Assembly: GCF_002885975.1 (NCBI RefSeq)
Contig: NZ_POSP01000003.1
Span: 2,790,001 to 2,854,000 of the forward strand
Source of the DNA: Paucibacter aquatile
GTDB lineage: Bacteria; Pseudomonadota; Gammaproteobacteria; Burkholderiales; Burkholderiaceae_C
Direction of reading: 5' to 3'
DNA: 64,000 nt
Position numbers and translations under genes: made by a program. Below are positions 29,862 through 39,910 of this stretch, piece by piece. The first letter of the stretch is position 1; every line of letters starts with the position of its first letter. The notes beneath the pieces are model-generated. The model searched no databases and had not been told where the DNA came from. It was given only the letters and a program-made list of their open reading frames with translations.

Positions 29862-30259
29862 TGCTGTCGGGCTCCAGTTAACGCGTCGTCGGTTGGACAA
29901 AAGAAACCCCGCACGCGGGTGGCGGACGGGGTTTGCGGGAAAAGTTGCGCGAGTCTAAGCGAAGCCAGGGCCGGTTTTCACGGCATTTGCCCTGAGCGCC
30001 CCATGGATTGGGGCTTTTGCTGGTCAGCCGTCTCAGGGCGCGCGCGCACAGCGCCCGCGGGAGCTGGGCGAAAATTGCAGCAACTGATGCACGATCTGCA
30101 TGACCCCGCTGTGACGCCGGATCGCCCACAGGCCCTAGACTCCGCAACTTTGCGCGCGCCCTCGTCTGTCACCCTGCCCGATCCCGGCATGCGACGCGCC
30201 CGACGATGCCCCCTGGGCGCTCTGGGTGATCCCCTGGCGCCCCGAGACCTTTACTGAGC
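29862..30259. other. Divergent control region between the transporter operon and the binding-protein array
   Basis: This 398-base region must hold promoters for both operons. It contains an inverted repeat AAACCCCG...CGGGGTTT (29904-29934, loop 15 bases) close to the permease start, a candidate operator or attenuator. No promoter hexamers were identified with confidence and no ORF is supported. Confidence 0.45.
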
Positions 30260-32155
30260 ATGACCATGAGCCACCTGCCACGCCCGACCTTCTCGCCCCT
30301 GGCCCGCCCCGCCGCCGTCCGTCGCGCCCTGATCGGCCTGAGCCTGGCCATGGCCGGTGCCACCGGCCTGCCCGTCTGGGCCGCCCCAGATGCCGGCGCC
30401 GCTGAAGGCAAAGCGGCAGCCACACCCAAGGTGCTGCGCTACGCCTTCCGCATCGCCGAAACCGGCTTCGATCCGGCCCAGATCAGCGACACCTATTCCA
30501 AGACCGTGGCCGCCGGCATCTTCGATGCGCCCCTGAAGTTCGAGTACCTGGCCAAACCGGCCAAGCTGGTGCCCAACACCGTGGTGGCCATGCCCGAGAT
30601 CTCGGCCGACTTCAAGACCCTGACTTTTGAAGTGAAGCCCGGCATCTACTTCAACGATGACCCGGCCTTCAAGGGGGCCAAGCGCGAGCTGACCGCGGCC
30701 GACTACATCTACTCCATCAAGCGCCACTACGACCCGCAGTGGAAGAGCCCCAATCTCTACTTGCTGGAGAACGTCAAGATCCTCGGCCTCTCGGAGCTTC
30801 GCAAGGAGCTGATGGCGGCCAAGAAGCCCTTTGACTACGAGCGCCCGGTCGAAGGCCTGCAGCAGCTCAGCCGCTACAAGTTCCAGATCAAGCTGGGCGT
30901 GGGCGACCCGCGCTTCATCAACCAGTTCGCTGACAGCGGCTTCCTCGGCGCCGTGGCGCGAGAGGTGGTCGAGGCCTATGCAGACAAGATCATGGAGCAC
31001 CCGGTGGGCACGGGCGCCTGGCGCCTGGCCGAGTGGCGCCGCAGCTCGCGCATCGTGCTCGAGAAGAACCCCAACTACCGCGAAGAGTTCTACCAGGAGC
31101 AGCCGCCGGCCGACAAGCCCGAGCTGGCCGCGCAAGTGCGTGCCTTGCAGGGCCGACGCCTGCCCATGATCGACCGGGTGGAGATCGCCATCATCGAAGA
31201 GAACCAGCCGCGCTGGTTGTCCTTCCTCGGCAATGAGGCCGAGCTCCTGCCCGAGCTGCCCTTCGAGTTCGCAGGCATCGCCATCCCCAACAACAAGCTC
31301 GCGCCCAATCTGGCCAAGAAGGGCGTGCAGATGACGCGCTTCGTCTACCCCGAGATCGCGTTTTCCTATTTCAATATGGAAGACCCGGTGGTGGGTGGCT
31401 ACACGCCCGAGAAGATCGCGCTGCGCCGCGCCATCTCCCTGGGCATGGATGTCAACAAGCAGATCCGCATCGCGCGCCGCGGCCAGGGCATTCCGGCCCA
31501 GGGCCCGTCCATCCCGGGCGTGTTCGGCTATGACCCGAGCTTCAAGTCCGAGATGAGCGAGTACAACCTGGCCAAGGCCAAGGCCTTGCTCGACCTCTAC
31601 GGCTACACCGACAAGGACGGCGACGGCTGGCGCGACATGCCCGATGGCTCGCCCCTGCGCATCGAGTACGCCACCCAGCCCGACGGCACCAGCCGCCAGC
31701 TGGTCGAGCTCTGGAACAAGGGCATGGACGCGCTGCACATCAAGATGACGTTCAAGACCGCCAAATGGCCCGAGAACCTCAAATCGGCCAACTCGGCCAA
31801 GCTGCAGATGTGGGGCGTCAGCTGGGTCGCCTCGACCCCGGACAACGACACCTTCCTGGCGCTCGGCGACGGCCGCGCCAAGGGCAAGGCCAACAAGGCG
31901 CGCTTCGATCTGCCAGCCTTCAACGAGCTCTACCAGAAGCAGAAGGCCCTGCCGGACGGCCCCGAGCGCCAGGCCGTGATGCGCGAGGCCCAGCGCCTGC
32001 TGATCGCCTACATGCCCTACAAGATGGACATCCACCGCATCTTCACCGACCTGGCCCAACCCTGGGTAATCGGCTACGAACGCAATGTCTTCGTCCGCAC
32101 CTTCTGGAACTATGTGGACATCGATCTGGATCGTTTCCAGCGCGAGAACAAGTAA
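30260..32155 (+). CDS. ABC transporter substrate-binding protein family 5, copy 1
   Basis: A 631-residue exported protein (signal peptide ending near residue 40). Family 5 binding proteins capture peptides, opines or oligosaccharides for an Opp-type permease. Segments shared with copies 2-5 include RYAFRIAETGFDPAQI, SADFKTLTF, HPVGTG, NQPRWLSFL, YFNMEDPVVGGYTPEK and ALLDLYGY. A DKDGDGWRD stretch near residue 460 resembles a calcium-binding EF-hand loop. It begins the plus-strand array opposite the permease. Two hairpins follow, which suggests its message ends before copy 2. Two ATGs two codons apart are possible starts. Confidence 0.93.
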   Translation: MTMSHLPRPTFSPLARPAAVRRALIGLSLAMAGATGLPVWAAPDAGAAEGKAAATPKVLRYAFRIAETGFDPAQISDTYSKTVAAGIFDAPLKFEYLAKPAKLVPNTVVAMPEISADFKTLTFEVKPGIYFNDDPAFKGAKRELTAADYIYSIKRHYDPQWKSPNLYLLENVKILGLSELRKELMAAKKPFDYERPVEGLQQLSRYKFQIKLGVGDPRFINQFADSGFLGAVAREVVEAYADKIMEHPVGTGAWRLAEWRRSSRIVLEKNPNYREEFYQEQPPADKPELAAQVRALQGRRLPMIDRVEIAIIEENQPRWLSFLGNEAELLPELPFEFAGIAIPNNKLAPNLAKKGVQMTRFVYPEIAFSYFNMEDPVVGGYTPEKIALRRAISLGMDVNKQIRIARRGQGIPAQGPSIPGVFGYDPSFKSEMSEYNLAKAKALLDLYGYTDKDGDGWRDMPDGSPLRIEYATQPDGTSRQLVELWNKGMDALHIKMTFKTAKWPENLKSANSAKLQMWGVSWVASTPDNDTFLALGDGRAKGKANKARFDLPAFNELYQKQKALPDGPERQAVMREAQRLLIAYMPYKMDIHRIFTDLAQPWVIGYERNVFVRTFWNYVDIDLDRFQRENK

Positions 32156-32255
32156 GCCAGGGAATGCGCCCGGGACCGAGGCCCGGCCCGCCGCCTTGGG
32201 GTTCGACTGCATGGTCGCCCCCAGCTATTGGCACTAGACTCCCGCCCAGACCAGG

Positions 32256-32336
32256 ACGATGAAGCGACTTGCTGTTTCGCTTCATCGTTCACCCCACCGA
32301 ACGCGCCGCGGCCACAAGCTTGCCGGCGCGTTTGTT
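32256..32336 (+). terminator. Tandem hairpins after binding-protein copy 1
   Basis: Two inverted repeats lie in the 330-base gap before copy 2. The first is a perfect 12-bp stem, ACGATGAAGCGA / TCGCTTCATCGT (32256-32288). The second is AACGCGCCG / CGGCGCGTT (32300-32332), followed by TTTGTTTG, so it may terminate or attenuate transcription. The remainder of 32156-32485 shows no ORF that I trust. Confidence 0.6.
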
Positions 32337-32485
32337 TGCCGAAGACGCGTTCGCATCGCGCCGCGCTGGGTGACATATGCGGGATTCTGGGCACACCGGT
32401 TGAGACCGGCCAGCCCCGAGACCCGCGCGTCGCCGCAGGCGGTCGATTCCAAGAGACGACACCGGCGAGGACTGAGGAGACGCGA

Positions 32486-34321
32486 ATGTTGTGGAAACGC
32501 CTGCCCGCGAGTACGCGGCGGCTTGTGCAGGCCCTGGCCGCCGGCCTGCTCGGATGCAGTGCCGCACTGGCCGCGCCCGAGACGGGACCGGCCCATGTGC
32601 TGCGCATGGCCTTCCCGATCGCCGAGACCAGCCTGGACCCGGCCCAGATCAACGACGAGTACTCCAGCGAGATCGTCTCCAACATCTTCGAGTCGCCCCT
32701 GGTCTACGACTACCTGGCCCGGCCGGTTCAACTCAAGCCGCTGACGGCCGCCGCCCTGCCCGAGGTCAGCGCCGATTTCAAGCAGTTCACCCTGCGCATC
32801 AAGCCCGGCATCCATTTCGCGGCCGACCCGGCTTTCAAAGGCCTGAAACCGGGTGAAAAGCGCGAACTGGTGGCGGCCGACTATGCCTATGCCCTGAAGC
32901 GCCATTTCGACCCACGCCTGCGCAGCCCGCATTTCGCCAACCTGGAAAGTGAGCAAATCCTGGGTCTGGCGGCCCTGCGCGAGCGCAGCGTCAAGAGCGG
33001 CAAGCCCTTCGACTACGACGCCCCGGTCGAGGGCCTGCAAACACCGGACCGCTACACCCTGGTCATCAAGCTGGGCCGGCCCAGCCCGCGCTTCGCCCAC
33101 CGCCTGGCCCAGCCCATGAGCCTGGCCCTGGCGCGCGAGGTGGTGGAAGCCTACGGCGACAACATCGGTGAGCACCCGGTGGGCACCGGGCCCTTTGTGC
33201 TCAAGGACTGGCGGCGCGCCTCGCGCCTGGTGCTGGAGCGCAACCCGGGCTTCCGCGAGGCCTATTTCGACGAGAGCCCGGCGCCCGATGACGCCGCCGC
33301 CCAGGCCGTGGCGCGTGAGCTCAAGGGCCGGCGCCTGCCCCTGGTGGACCGGGTCGAGCTGTCCATCGTCACCGAGAACCAGCCACGCTGGCTGGCCTAC
33401 CTGGGGGGCGATTTCGACTTCCTGGTCGTGCCGAATGAGTACGCAGCCTTGGCCGCTCCGGGAGGCCAACTGGCCCCGCACCTGGCCAAGCGGGGCATGC
33501 GCCTGCACCGCAATCTGCTCTCCGATGTGATCTTCAGTTACTTCAATATGGAGGATCCGGTCGTGGGCGGCTACACGCCGGAGAAAGTGGCGCTGCGCCG
33601 CGCCATCGGCCTGGGCTACGACAACGAAGAGGAAATCCGCTCGGTGCGGCGCGGCCAGGCGATTCCGGCGCAGAGCATCGTCACGCCCAACACCTTCGGC
33701 TACCAGGCGCAGTTCAAGACCGAGATGAGCGAGTACAAGCTGGCCAAGGCCCGGGCCCTGCTCGATCTCTACGGCTACACCGACAAGGACGGCGACGGCT
33801 GGCGCGACCTGCCCGACGGCAGCCCGCTGCGCCTGGAGTACCACACCCAGCCCGACAGCAACTCGCGCGCATTCAACGAGCTCTGGCGCAAGCACATGGC
33901 CGCGCTGCAGATCCAGATCGAGTTCAAGGTCGCCAACTGGCCCGACCATATGAAAGCCGCCCGGGCCGGCCGCCTCATGATCTGGATGTTGAGCTGGACG
34001 GCCGATATGCCGGACGCCGACTCCCTGCTGGCCACCGCCTACGGCCCGGCCAAGGGCGAAGACAACCTCAGCCGCTTCAGCCTGCCCGAGTACGACCGCC
34101 TGGTGCAGCGCAGCCAGAGCATGGCCGACGGCCCGGAGCGCCAGGCGGTCATCCAGGAAGCCGAGCGCCTGCTGACCGCCTACATGCCGATGAAGGCCCA
34201 TGTACACCGCATCCGCCTTCGCCTGGCCCAGCCCTGGCTGAAGGGCTATCTGCCCCATCCTTTCCTGCAAGGCTTCTGGCGCTTCCTGGACAGCCAGCCG
34301 CCGGCCGGCAAGAAGTCCTGA
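32486..34321 (+). CDS. ABC transporter substrate-binding protein family 5, copy 2
   Basis: A 611-residue exported paralogue. The start at 32486 has TGAGGAG upstream. The N-terminus AAGLLGC could be a lipobox, unlike copy 1, so it may be a lipoprotein. It keeps all family landmarks (HPVGTG, NQPRWLAYL, YFNMEDPVVGGY) and the calcium-loop-like DKDGDGWRD. It is separated from copy 3 by four bases, so copies 2-5 probably form one transcript. Confidence 0.93.
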   Translation: MLWKRLPASTRRLVQALAAGLLGCSAALAAPETGPAHVLRMAFPIAETSLDPAQINDEYSSEIVSNIFESPLVYDYLARPVQLKPLTAAALPEVSADFKQFTLRIKPGIHFAADPAFKGLKPGEKRELVAADYAYALKRHFDPRLRSPHFANLESEQILGLAALRERSVKSGKPFDYDAPVEGLQTPDRYTLVIKLGRPSPRFAHRLAQPMSLALAREVVEAYGDNIGEHPVGTGPFVLKDWRRASRLVLERNPGFREAYFDESPAPDDAAAQAVARELKGRRLPLVDRVELSIVTENQPRWLAYLGGDFDFLVVPNEYAALAAPGGQLAPHLAKRGMRLHRNLLSDVIFSYFNMEDPVVGGYTPEKVALRRAIGLGYDNEEEIRSVRRGQAIPAQSIVTPNTFGYQAQFKTEMSEYKLAKARALLDLYGYTDKDGDGWRDLPDGSPLRLEYHTQPDSNSRAFNELWRKHMAALQIQIEFKVANWPDHMKAARAGRLMIWMLSWTADMPDADSLLATAYGPAKGEDNLSRFSLPEYDRLVQRSQSMADGPERQAVIQEAERLLTAYMPMKAHVHRIRLRLAQPWLKGYLPHPFLQGFWRFLDSQPPAGKKS

Positions 34322-34325
34322 AACG

Positions 34326-36221
34326 GTGGTGGGCACCGTGAATCGCCTCTCGACGCGGCGGCAGGCCCTGGCCGCTGTAGCTGGGCGTTGGGCCGCGCGG
34401 CTGCTCGGCGCCAGCTTGCTTCTGGCTGCGGCCGGGCCGCTGCGGGCTGCAACAGACGCGCCGAGCGAAGAGCCGCCTCGTGTGTTGCGCTACGCCTTCC
34501 GCATCGCCGAGACCGGCTTCGATCCGGCCAAGGTGCAGGACATCTATTCGCGCACCATCACCCAGCACATCTTCGAGTCGCTCTTCACCTACGACCATCT
34601 GGCCCGCCCGGTACGGCTCAAGCCGCTGACGGCGGCGGCGCTGCCCGAAGTCAGTGCGGACTTCAAGACCTGGACCATTCGCCTGCAGCCCGGCATCTAC
34701 TTCGCCGACGACCCGGCCTTCAAAGGCCAGCGCCGTGAGCTGGTGGCGGCCGACTATGTCTACAGCTTCAAGCGCTTTGCCGACCCGCAGACCAACAGCC
34801 CCGCCTGGGACACGCTGGAAGAAAACCATGTGCTGGGTCTGAACGAGTACCGCGCCGAGCTGGAGCGCAGCAAGAAACCTTTCGATTACGAACGCCCGAT
34901 CGAGGGCCTGCGCGCCCTGGACCGCTACACCTTGCAGATCCGCCTGGCGCGTTCGCGCCCGCGCTTCGACCAGACCCTGGCCGATGGCAGCCTGTTCGGC
35001 GCGGTGGCGCGCGAGGTGATCGAGGCCTACCCGGATCGCAGCATGGAGCACCCGGTCGGCACCGGGCCCTTCCGCCTGGCGGCCTGGCGGCGCAGCTCCC
35101 TGATCGTGCTGGAGCGCAACCCCGCTTACCGGGAGCGTTACTACGACGCCCAGCCGCGCATCGATGACAGCGAGGGTCAGGCCTTGCTCAATCGCTTCAA
35201 GGGCCGGCGCATCCCCATGATCGACCGGGTGGAGATTTCCATCATCGAGGAGAACCAGCCGCGCTGGCTGTCCTTCCTGAACGGCCAGTTCGATCTGATC
35301 GACCGCGTGCCCGAGGACTTCATCAACCAGGCCATGCCGGGCGGCCGCCTGGCGCCAGGCTTGGCCAAACGCGGCATCCAGGGCTACCAGGTGCTGACGG
35401 CCGATGTGCTGTTCACCGTCTTCAACCACGAAGACCCGGTGATCGGCGGCAACCAACCCGAACGCATCGCCCTGCGCCGCGCCATGGCCCTGGGCACCGA
35501 TTCCGAGCGCGAGATCCGCGTGGTGCGGCGCGGCCAGGCGATTGCCGCGCAATCGCTGCTGATGCCGCACACCACCGGCTACGACCCGCGTTTCAAGAGC
35601 GAGGGCGGCGACCACGACCCGGCGCGCGCCCGCGCGCTGCTGGACTTGTACGGCTACCGCGACCGCGACGGCGACGGCTTCCGCGAGCAGCCCGATGGCA
35701 GCCCGCTGCAGCTGGTCAGCCTGAGCACGCCGGAGAGCTTCCAGCGCCAGATCGACGAGATCTGGCAGAAGGCCATGGCGCAGATCGGCATCCGCGTCGA
35801 GTTCAAGACCGGCAAATGGCCGGAGAACCTCAAGGCCATGCGGGCCGGTCGCTTCCAGATCTGGTCGCTGGCCATGTCGGCCGCTTCGCCGGACGGTCAG
35901 GATTCATTGGGCCTGTACTACAGCCCCCGCATCGGCGGCAGCAACTACGCGCGCTTCCGCCTGCCCGAGATGGACCGTCTGTACGAGAAGGCCAACAGCC
36001 TGCCCGACGGCCCCGAGCGCAGCGCGGTGTTCGCAGAGGCGAAACGCGTGGCGACAGCCTATGCCCCCTACCGCGCGCGCGGCCACCGCCTGCTGACCGA
36101 CCTGGCTCAGCCGCAGCTGATCGGCTATCGCCGCCCACCGTTCTGGCTGAACTGGTGGGAGTATGTGGACATCGATCCTTCGGCCGCAGAACGTCGCCCC
36201 CTTTCGACCCCGAGCCCTTGA
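34326..36221 (+). CDS. ABC transporter substrate-binding protein family 5, copy 3
   Basis: A 631-residue exported paralogue with signal peptide. The start is a GTG at 34326; another GTG at 34338 is equally possible since neither has a strong ribosome binding site. The EF-hand-like loop reads DRDGDGFRE. The hinge segment differs slightly from the others (VFNHEDPVIGGN rather than YFNMEDPVVGGY), which suggests altered ligand preference. It is five bases from copy 4. Confidence 0.92.
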   Translation: MVGTVNRLSTRRQALAAVAGRWAARLLGASLLLAAAGPLRAATDAPSEEPPRVLRYAFRIAETGFDPAKVQDIYSRTITQHIFESLFTYDHLARPVRLKPLTAAALPEVSADFKTWTIRLQPGIYFADDPAFKGQRRELVAADYVYSFKRFADPQTNSPAWDTLEENHVLGLNEYRAELERSKKPFDYERPIEGLRALDRYTLQIRLARSRPRFDQTLADGSLFGAVAREVIEAYPDRSMEHPVGTGPFRLAAWRRSSLIVLERNPAYRERYYDAQPRIDDSEGQALLNRFKGRRIPMIDRVEISIIEENQPRWLSFLNGQFDLIDRVPEDFINQAMPGGRLAPGLAKRGIQGYQVLTADVLFTVFNHEDPVIGGNQPERIALRRAMALGTDSEREIRVVRRGQAIAAQSLLMPHTTGYDPRFKSEGGDHDPARARALLDLYGYRDRDGDGFREQPDGSPLQLVSLSTPESFQRQIDEIWQKAMAQIGIRVEFKTGKWPENLKAMRAGRFQIWSLAMSAASPDGQDSLGLYYSPRIGGSNYARFRLPEMDRLYEKANSLPDGPERSAVFAEAKRVATAYAPYRARGHRLLTDLAQPQLIGYRRPPFWLNWWEYVDIDPSAAERRPLSTPSP

Positions 36222-36225
36222 CGCC

Positions 36226-38067
36226 ATGACCCCGATTCAGAAGTTCCTGCGTGCCGCTGGCAGCCTGCTGTGCCTCGGTTTCTTGCACATCAGCGCCATG
36301 AGTGCGGCTGCGACAGCCGCTCCTGAGGAACCGGCGGCGCGCAAGGTCTTTCGCTACGCCTTCCTGGTGGCCGAAACAGGCTTTGACCCGGCGCAGATCA
36401 GCGACACCTATTCGCTGACGGTGACGCCACACATTTTTGAGGCGCTCTACAGCTACGACTACCTGGCCCGCCCGGTCAAGGCCAAACCGCTGACGGCGGC
36501 CGCCATGCCCGAGGTGTCGGCCGACTTCAAGACCTGGACGATCAAGATCCAGCCCGGCATCTACTTCACCGAACACCCCGCCTTCAAGGGCCAGAAGCGG
36601 GAGCTGGTGGCCGCCGACTACATCTACAGCTTCAAGCGCTTTGCCGACCCGGCGCTGAAGAGCCCGATGTGGAACACCGTGGACGAGTGGGGCGTCAGCG
36701 GCCTGGCCGCCCTGCGCCTGAGCGCTCTCAATGGCAAGCGGGCCTTCAATGCCAAGCAGCCGATCGAGGGCCTGCGGGCGTTGGACCGCTACACCTTGCA
36801 GATCAAGCTGGACCAGCCGCGCCCGCGCCTGCTGGAGCAGCTGGCGCGAAGCGACCTGTTCGGTGCCGTGGCCTGGGAAGTGGCCGAGATGTACGGCCGC
36901 GACACCATGGAGCACCCGGTGGGCACCGGTCCTTTTGTGCTGAAGGAATGGCGGCGCAGCTCGCGCATGGTGTTCGAGAAAAATCCCGGCTACCGCGAAC
37001 GTTTTTACGACGCCGAACCGAATGCCGATGACGCCGAGGGCCAGGCCCTGGCCGCCCGCTTCAAGGGGCGGCGCATTCCCATGATCGACCGGGTGGAGAT
37101 CGCCATCATCGAGGAGAGCCAGCCGCGCTGGTTGTCCTTCCTGAACCGCGAGCATGATTTCCTGGAGCGGCTGCCACCGGATTTTGTCAACGTGGCCATT
37201 CCCCATGGCAAGCTGGCCCCCAACCTGGCCAAGCAGGGCATGCAGCTGAGCCGCGTGCTGGCGGCCGACAGCGCCTTCACCTTCTTCAATATGGAAGACC
37301 CCACGGTGGGCGGCTACAGCGCCGAGAAGGTGGCGCTGCGGCGCGCACTCTCGCTGGCCATCGATGTGGAGGGCGAGATCCGCCGCGTGCGCCGGGGCCA
37401 AGCCATCATCGCCCAATCCCTGATGCTGCCGCACACCAGCGGCTACTCGGCCAGCTACAAGAGCAGCATGGGCGACTACAGCCCGGCGCGGGCCAACGCC
37501 CTGCTGGATCTGTACGGCTATGTCGACCGCGATGGCGATGGCTGGCGCGACATGCCCGATGGCAGCCCGCTGGTGATCGAGGTGGCCAATCAGCCCGATG
37601 CCTTGTCGCGCCAGTATGACGAGCTCTGGCAGCGCAACCTCAATGCCGTGCGCATCAAGGCCCGCTTCATGCATGGCAAATGGCCCGAGCAGCTGAAGAT
37701 GGCGCGGGCCGGCAAGCTCATGCTCTGGTACCTGGGCACCGTGGCCGCCGCCCCCGATGGCCTGCCCGCGCTGCAGCGGCTTTACGGACCGCAGTCCGGC
37801 AACCAGAACCTGGCGCGCTTCAAGCATGAGGAATTCGATGCCCTCTACGATCGGCTGCAGCTGATGCCCGACGGCCCCGAACGCGAAGCCTTGTTCCTGC
37901 AGGCCAAGCGCATCCAGGCGGCCCTGATGCCCATGAAGACGCATGTCCACCGCCTGGTGTCCGACATCTCGCAGCCCTGGCTGATCGGCTATCGCCGGCC
38001 CCTGTTCCGCTACGACTTCTGGCAGTACCTGGACATTGACACGGCGCGCCAGCCGGCCGCACGCTGA
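36226..38067 (+). CDS. ABC transporter substrate-binding protein family 5, copy 4
   Basis: A 613-residue exported paralogue. The ATG at 36226 follows the stop of copy 3 by four bases; an upstream in-frame extension overlaps copy 3 and is not credible. The calcium-loop-like segment reads DRDGDGWRD and the hinge segment FFNMEDPTVGGY. Ligand specificity is unknown. Confidence 0.93.
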   Translation: MTPIQKFLRAAGSLLCLGFLHISAMSAAATAAPEEPAARKVFRYAFLVAETGFDPAQISDTYSLTVTPHIFEALYSYDYLARPVKAKPLTAAAMPEVSADFKTWTIKIQPGIYFTEHPAFKGQKRELVAADYIYSFKRFADPALKSPMWNTVDEWGVSGLAALRLSALNGKRAFNAKQPIEGLRALDRYTLQIKLDQPRPRLLEQLARSDLFGAVAWEVAEMYGRDTMEHPVGTGPFVLKEWRRSSRMVFEKNPGYRERFYDAEPNADDAEGQALAARFKGRRIPMIDRVEIAIIEESQPRWLSFLNREHDFLERLPPDFVNVAIPHGKLAPNLAKQGMQLSRVLAADSAFTFFNMEDPTVGGYSAEKVALRRALSLAIDVEGEIRRVRRGQAIIAQSLMLPHTSGYSASYKSSMGDYSPARANALLDLYGYVDRDGDGWRDMPDGSPLVIEVANQPDALSRQYDELWQRNLNAVRIKARFMHGKWPEQLKMARAGKLMLWYLGTVAAAPDGLPALQRLYGPQSGNQNLARFKHEEFDALYDRLQLMPDGPEREALFLQAKRIQAALMPMKTHVHRLVSDISQPWLIGYRRPLFRYDFWQYLDIDTARQPAAR

Positions 38068-38094
38068 GGCAACCGGAACCAGGGAGCGAGGACC

Positions 38095-39891
38095 ATGCAA
38101 AGACGTGAGCTGATGGCCGCCGCCGGCCTGCTGGCGGCCAGCCCCTGGACCCAGGCCCTGCCCGACAGCGCGGCGAAACCCAAGCGCAAGGTTTTGCGCA
38201 CCGCCTTCAACTCCGCCGAAGTGGGCTTTGACCCGCCCCAAGTTTCCGACCGCACCTCGGTCGCGGTGAACGCCCATATCTTTGAATCTCCACTGACTTA
38301 CGACCTGCTGGCCCGGCCGGTGCAGCTGCGGCCGCAGACGGCGGCCGGCCTGCCCGAGGTATCCGCCGATTTCAAGCGTTTTGTCTTCACCATCCGGCCC
38401 GGCATCTTCTTCGCCGACGACCCGGTGTTCCAGGGTCGGCGGCGTGAGCTGGTGGCGCAGGATTACGTCTACACCGTCAAACGCTTCTACGACCCGCGGC
38501 TCAAGACCGAACATCTCTACCAGTTCGAGAACGCCAAGATCCTGGGTTTGAGCGAGCTGCGCCAACACGCCATCGAGCGCAAGACCGCCTTCGACTACGA
38601 CCGCGAAGTGACTGGCCTGCGGGCGCTGGACCGCTACCGCTTCGAGGTGCGCCTGGCCGAGCCGGACCCGCGCTTTGTGTACCTGTTTGCCAATGCCGGC
38701 TACACCGGCGCCGTGGCGCGCGAGGTGGTGGAGGCCTATGCCGAGGACCTTCTGGCGCATCCGGTGGGCACCGGCCCTTTCCGACTCAAGCACTGGCGGC
38801 GCAGCTCGCAGATCGTGCTGGAACGCAACCCCGGCTTCCGTGAGGAAATTTTCGCGCCCGGCGAGGTACCGCCCGATGCCCAGAGCCAGGCCATCGCCCA
38901 GGCGCTGAAAGGGCGGCGCCTGCCGCTCCTGGACGAGGTGCAGATCAGCATCATCGTGGAGACCCAGCCGCGCTGGCTGGCCTTCAACGGCGGCGAGCTC
39001 GACCTGCTGGAGATGCCCACAGAGGTGGCCCCTTTGGCCCTGCCGGGCGGGCAGCTGGCACCCAATCTGCGCAAGCGCGGCGTGCAGGCCTTCACCAGCT
39101 ATGGCGCCGACATCGGTTTCAGCTTCTTCAATATGGAAGACCCGGTGGTCGGGGGCCTGTCGCCGGAACGCGTGGCCCTGCGCCGCGCCATCGTGCTGGG
39201 CTATGACAACGAGGCCGAGATCCGCATCGTCTACAAGGGCCAGGCGGTGCCAGCGCAAACGATGCTGCCGCAAATGGCCTATGGCCACGACCCGGCCCTG
39301 CGCAGCGAGGCCGGGCACCACGATATGGCGCGAGCGCGCGCCCTGCTGGATCTGTACGGCTACGACCAGCGCGATGCCGAAGGCTACCGCCTGCAACCGG
39401 ACGGCAGCCGCCTGACCCTGCGCCGCGCCGGTACCGCGGGCAGTTCACGCCAGCGCATGATCGACGAGCTCTGGAAGAAGCAGATGGACGCGCTGGGCCT
39501 GCGCATCGAGTTCGAATCCGCCACTTTCGGTGAACTGATCAAGAAAGCGCTGGCCAAGCAGTTGATGATCTGGGGCTACATCTGGAGCGTGGGCGACCCT
39601 GACGGCGACTTCATCCTCGGCATGGGCTACGGCCCCAACGCCGGCCAAAGCAACGACGCCCAGTTCCGCCTGCCCGCCTACGACGCGCTCTACGCCCGCC
39701 AACGCCTGCTGGCCAACAGCCCTGAACGCTGGGCACTGCTCCAGCAACTCAACCGCCTGCTGCTCAGCTACATGCCCTATCAGCCCCACAACCATCCCTT
39801 GCGGGTGGATCTATGTCAGGCAGGGGTGAGGGGGTTTATCCGGCATCCATTCACGAGGGATGGGTGGAGGTTTGTGGACAGCCTGAACTGA
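38095..39891 (+). CDS. ABC transporter substrate-binding protein family 5, copy 5
   Basis: A 598-residue exported paralogue with a short twin-basic start (MQRRELMAAAGLLAA), which could be a Tat or Sec signal. A good ribosome binding site (AGGGAGCGAGGA) precedes it. It is the most divergent copy: the calcium-loop region reads QRDAEGYRL, having lost the acidic pattern of copies 1-4. The last gene of the array is convergent with the O-oligosaccharyltransferase gene. Confidence 0.92.
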   Translation: MQRRELMAAAGLLAASPWTQALPDSAAKPKRKVLRTAFNSAEVGFDPPQVSDRTSVAVNAHIFESPLTYDLLARPVQLRPQTAAGLPEVSADFKRFVFTIRPGIFFADDPVFQGRRRELVAQDYVYTVKRFYDPRLKTEHLYQFENAKILGLSELRQHAIERKTAFDYDREVTGLRALDRYRFEVRLAEPDPRFVYLFANAGYTGAVAREVVEAYAEDLLAHPVGTGPFRLKHWRRSSQIVLERNPGFREEIFAPGEVPPDAQSQAIAQALKGRRLPLLDEVQISIIVETQPRWLAFNGGELDLLEMPTEVAPLALPGGQLAPNLRKRGVQAFTSYGADIGFSFFNMEDPVVGGLSPERVALRRAIVLGYDNEAEIRIVYKGQAVPAQTMLPQMAYGHDPALRSEAGHHDMARARALLDLYGYDQRDAEGYRLQPDGSRLTLRRAGTAGSSRQRMIDELWKKQMDALGLRIEFESATFGELIKKALAKQLMIWGYIWSVGDPDGDFILGMGYGPNAGQSNDAQFRLPAYDALYARQRLLANSPERWALLQQLNRLLLSYMPYQPHNHPLRVDLCQAGVRGFIRHPFTRDGWRFVDSLN

Positions 39892-39910
39892 GACACAGCC
39901 ACGCTACAGA

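Noticed and set aside
29904..29934. Terminator for the array or the permease operon
   Set aside because: The inverted repeat lies upstream of both operons and has no adjoining T-run, so it is treated as a possible operator instead.
30260..39891. Assembly duplication behind the five binding-protein copies
   Set aside because: The copies differ throughout in sequence, length, signal peptides and key motifs, so they are true paralogues.
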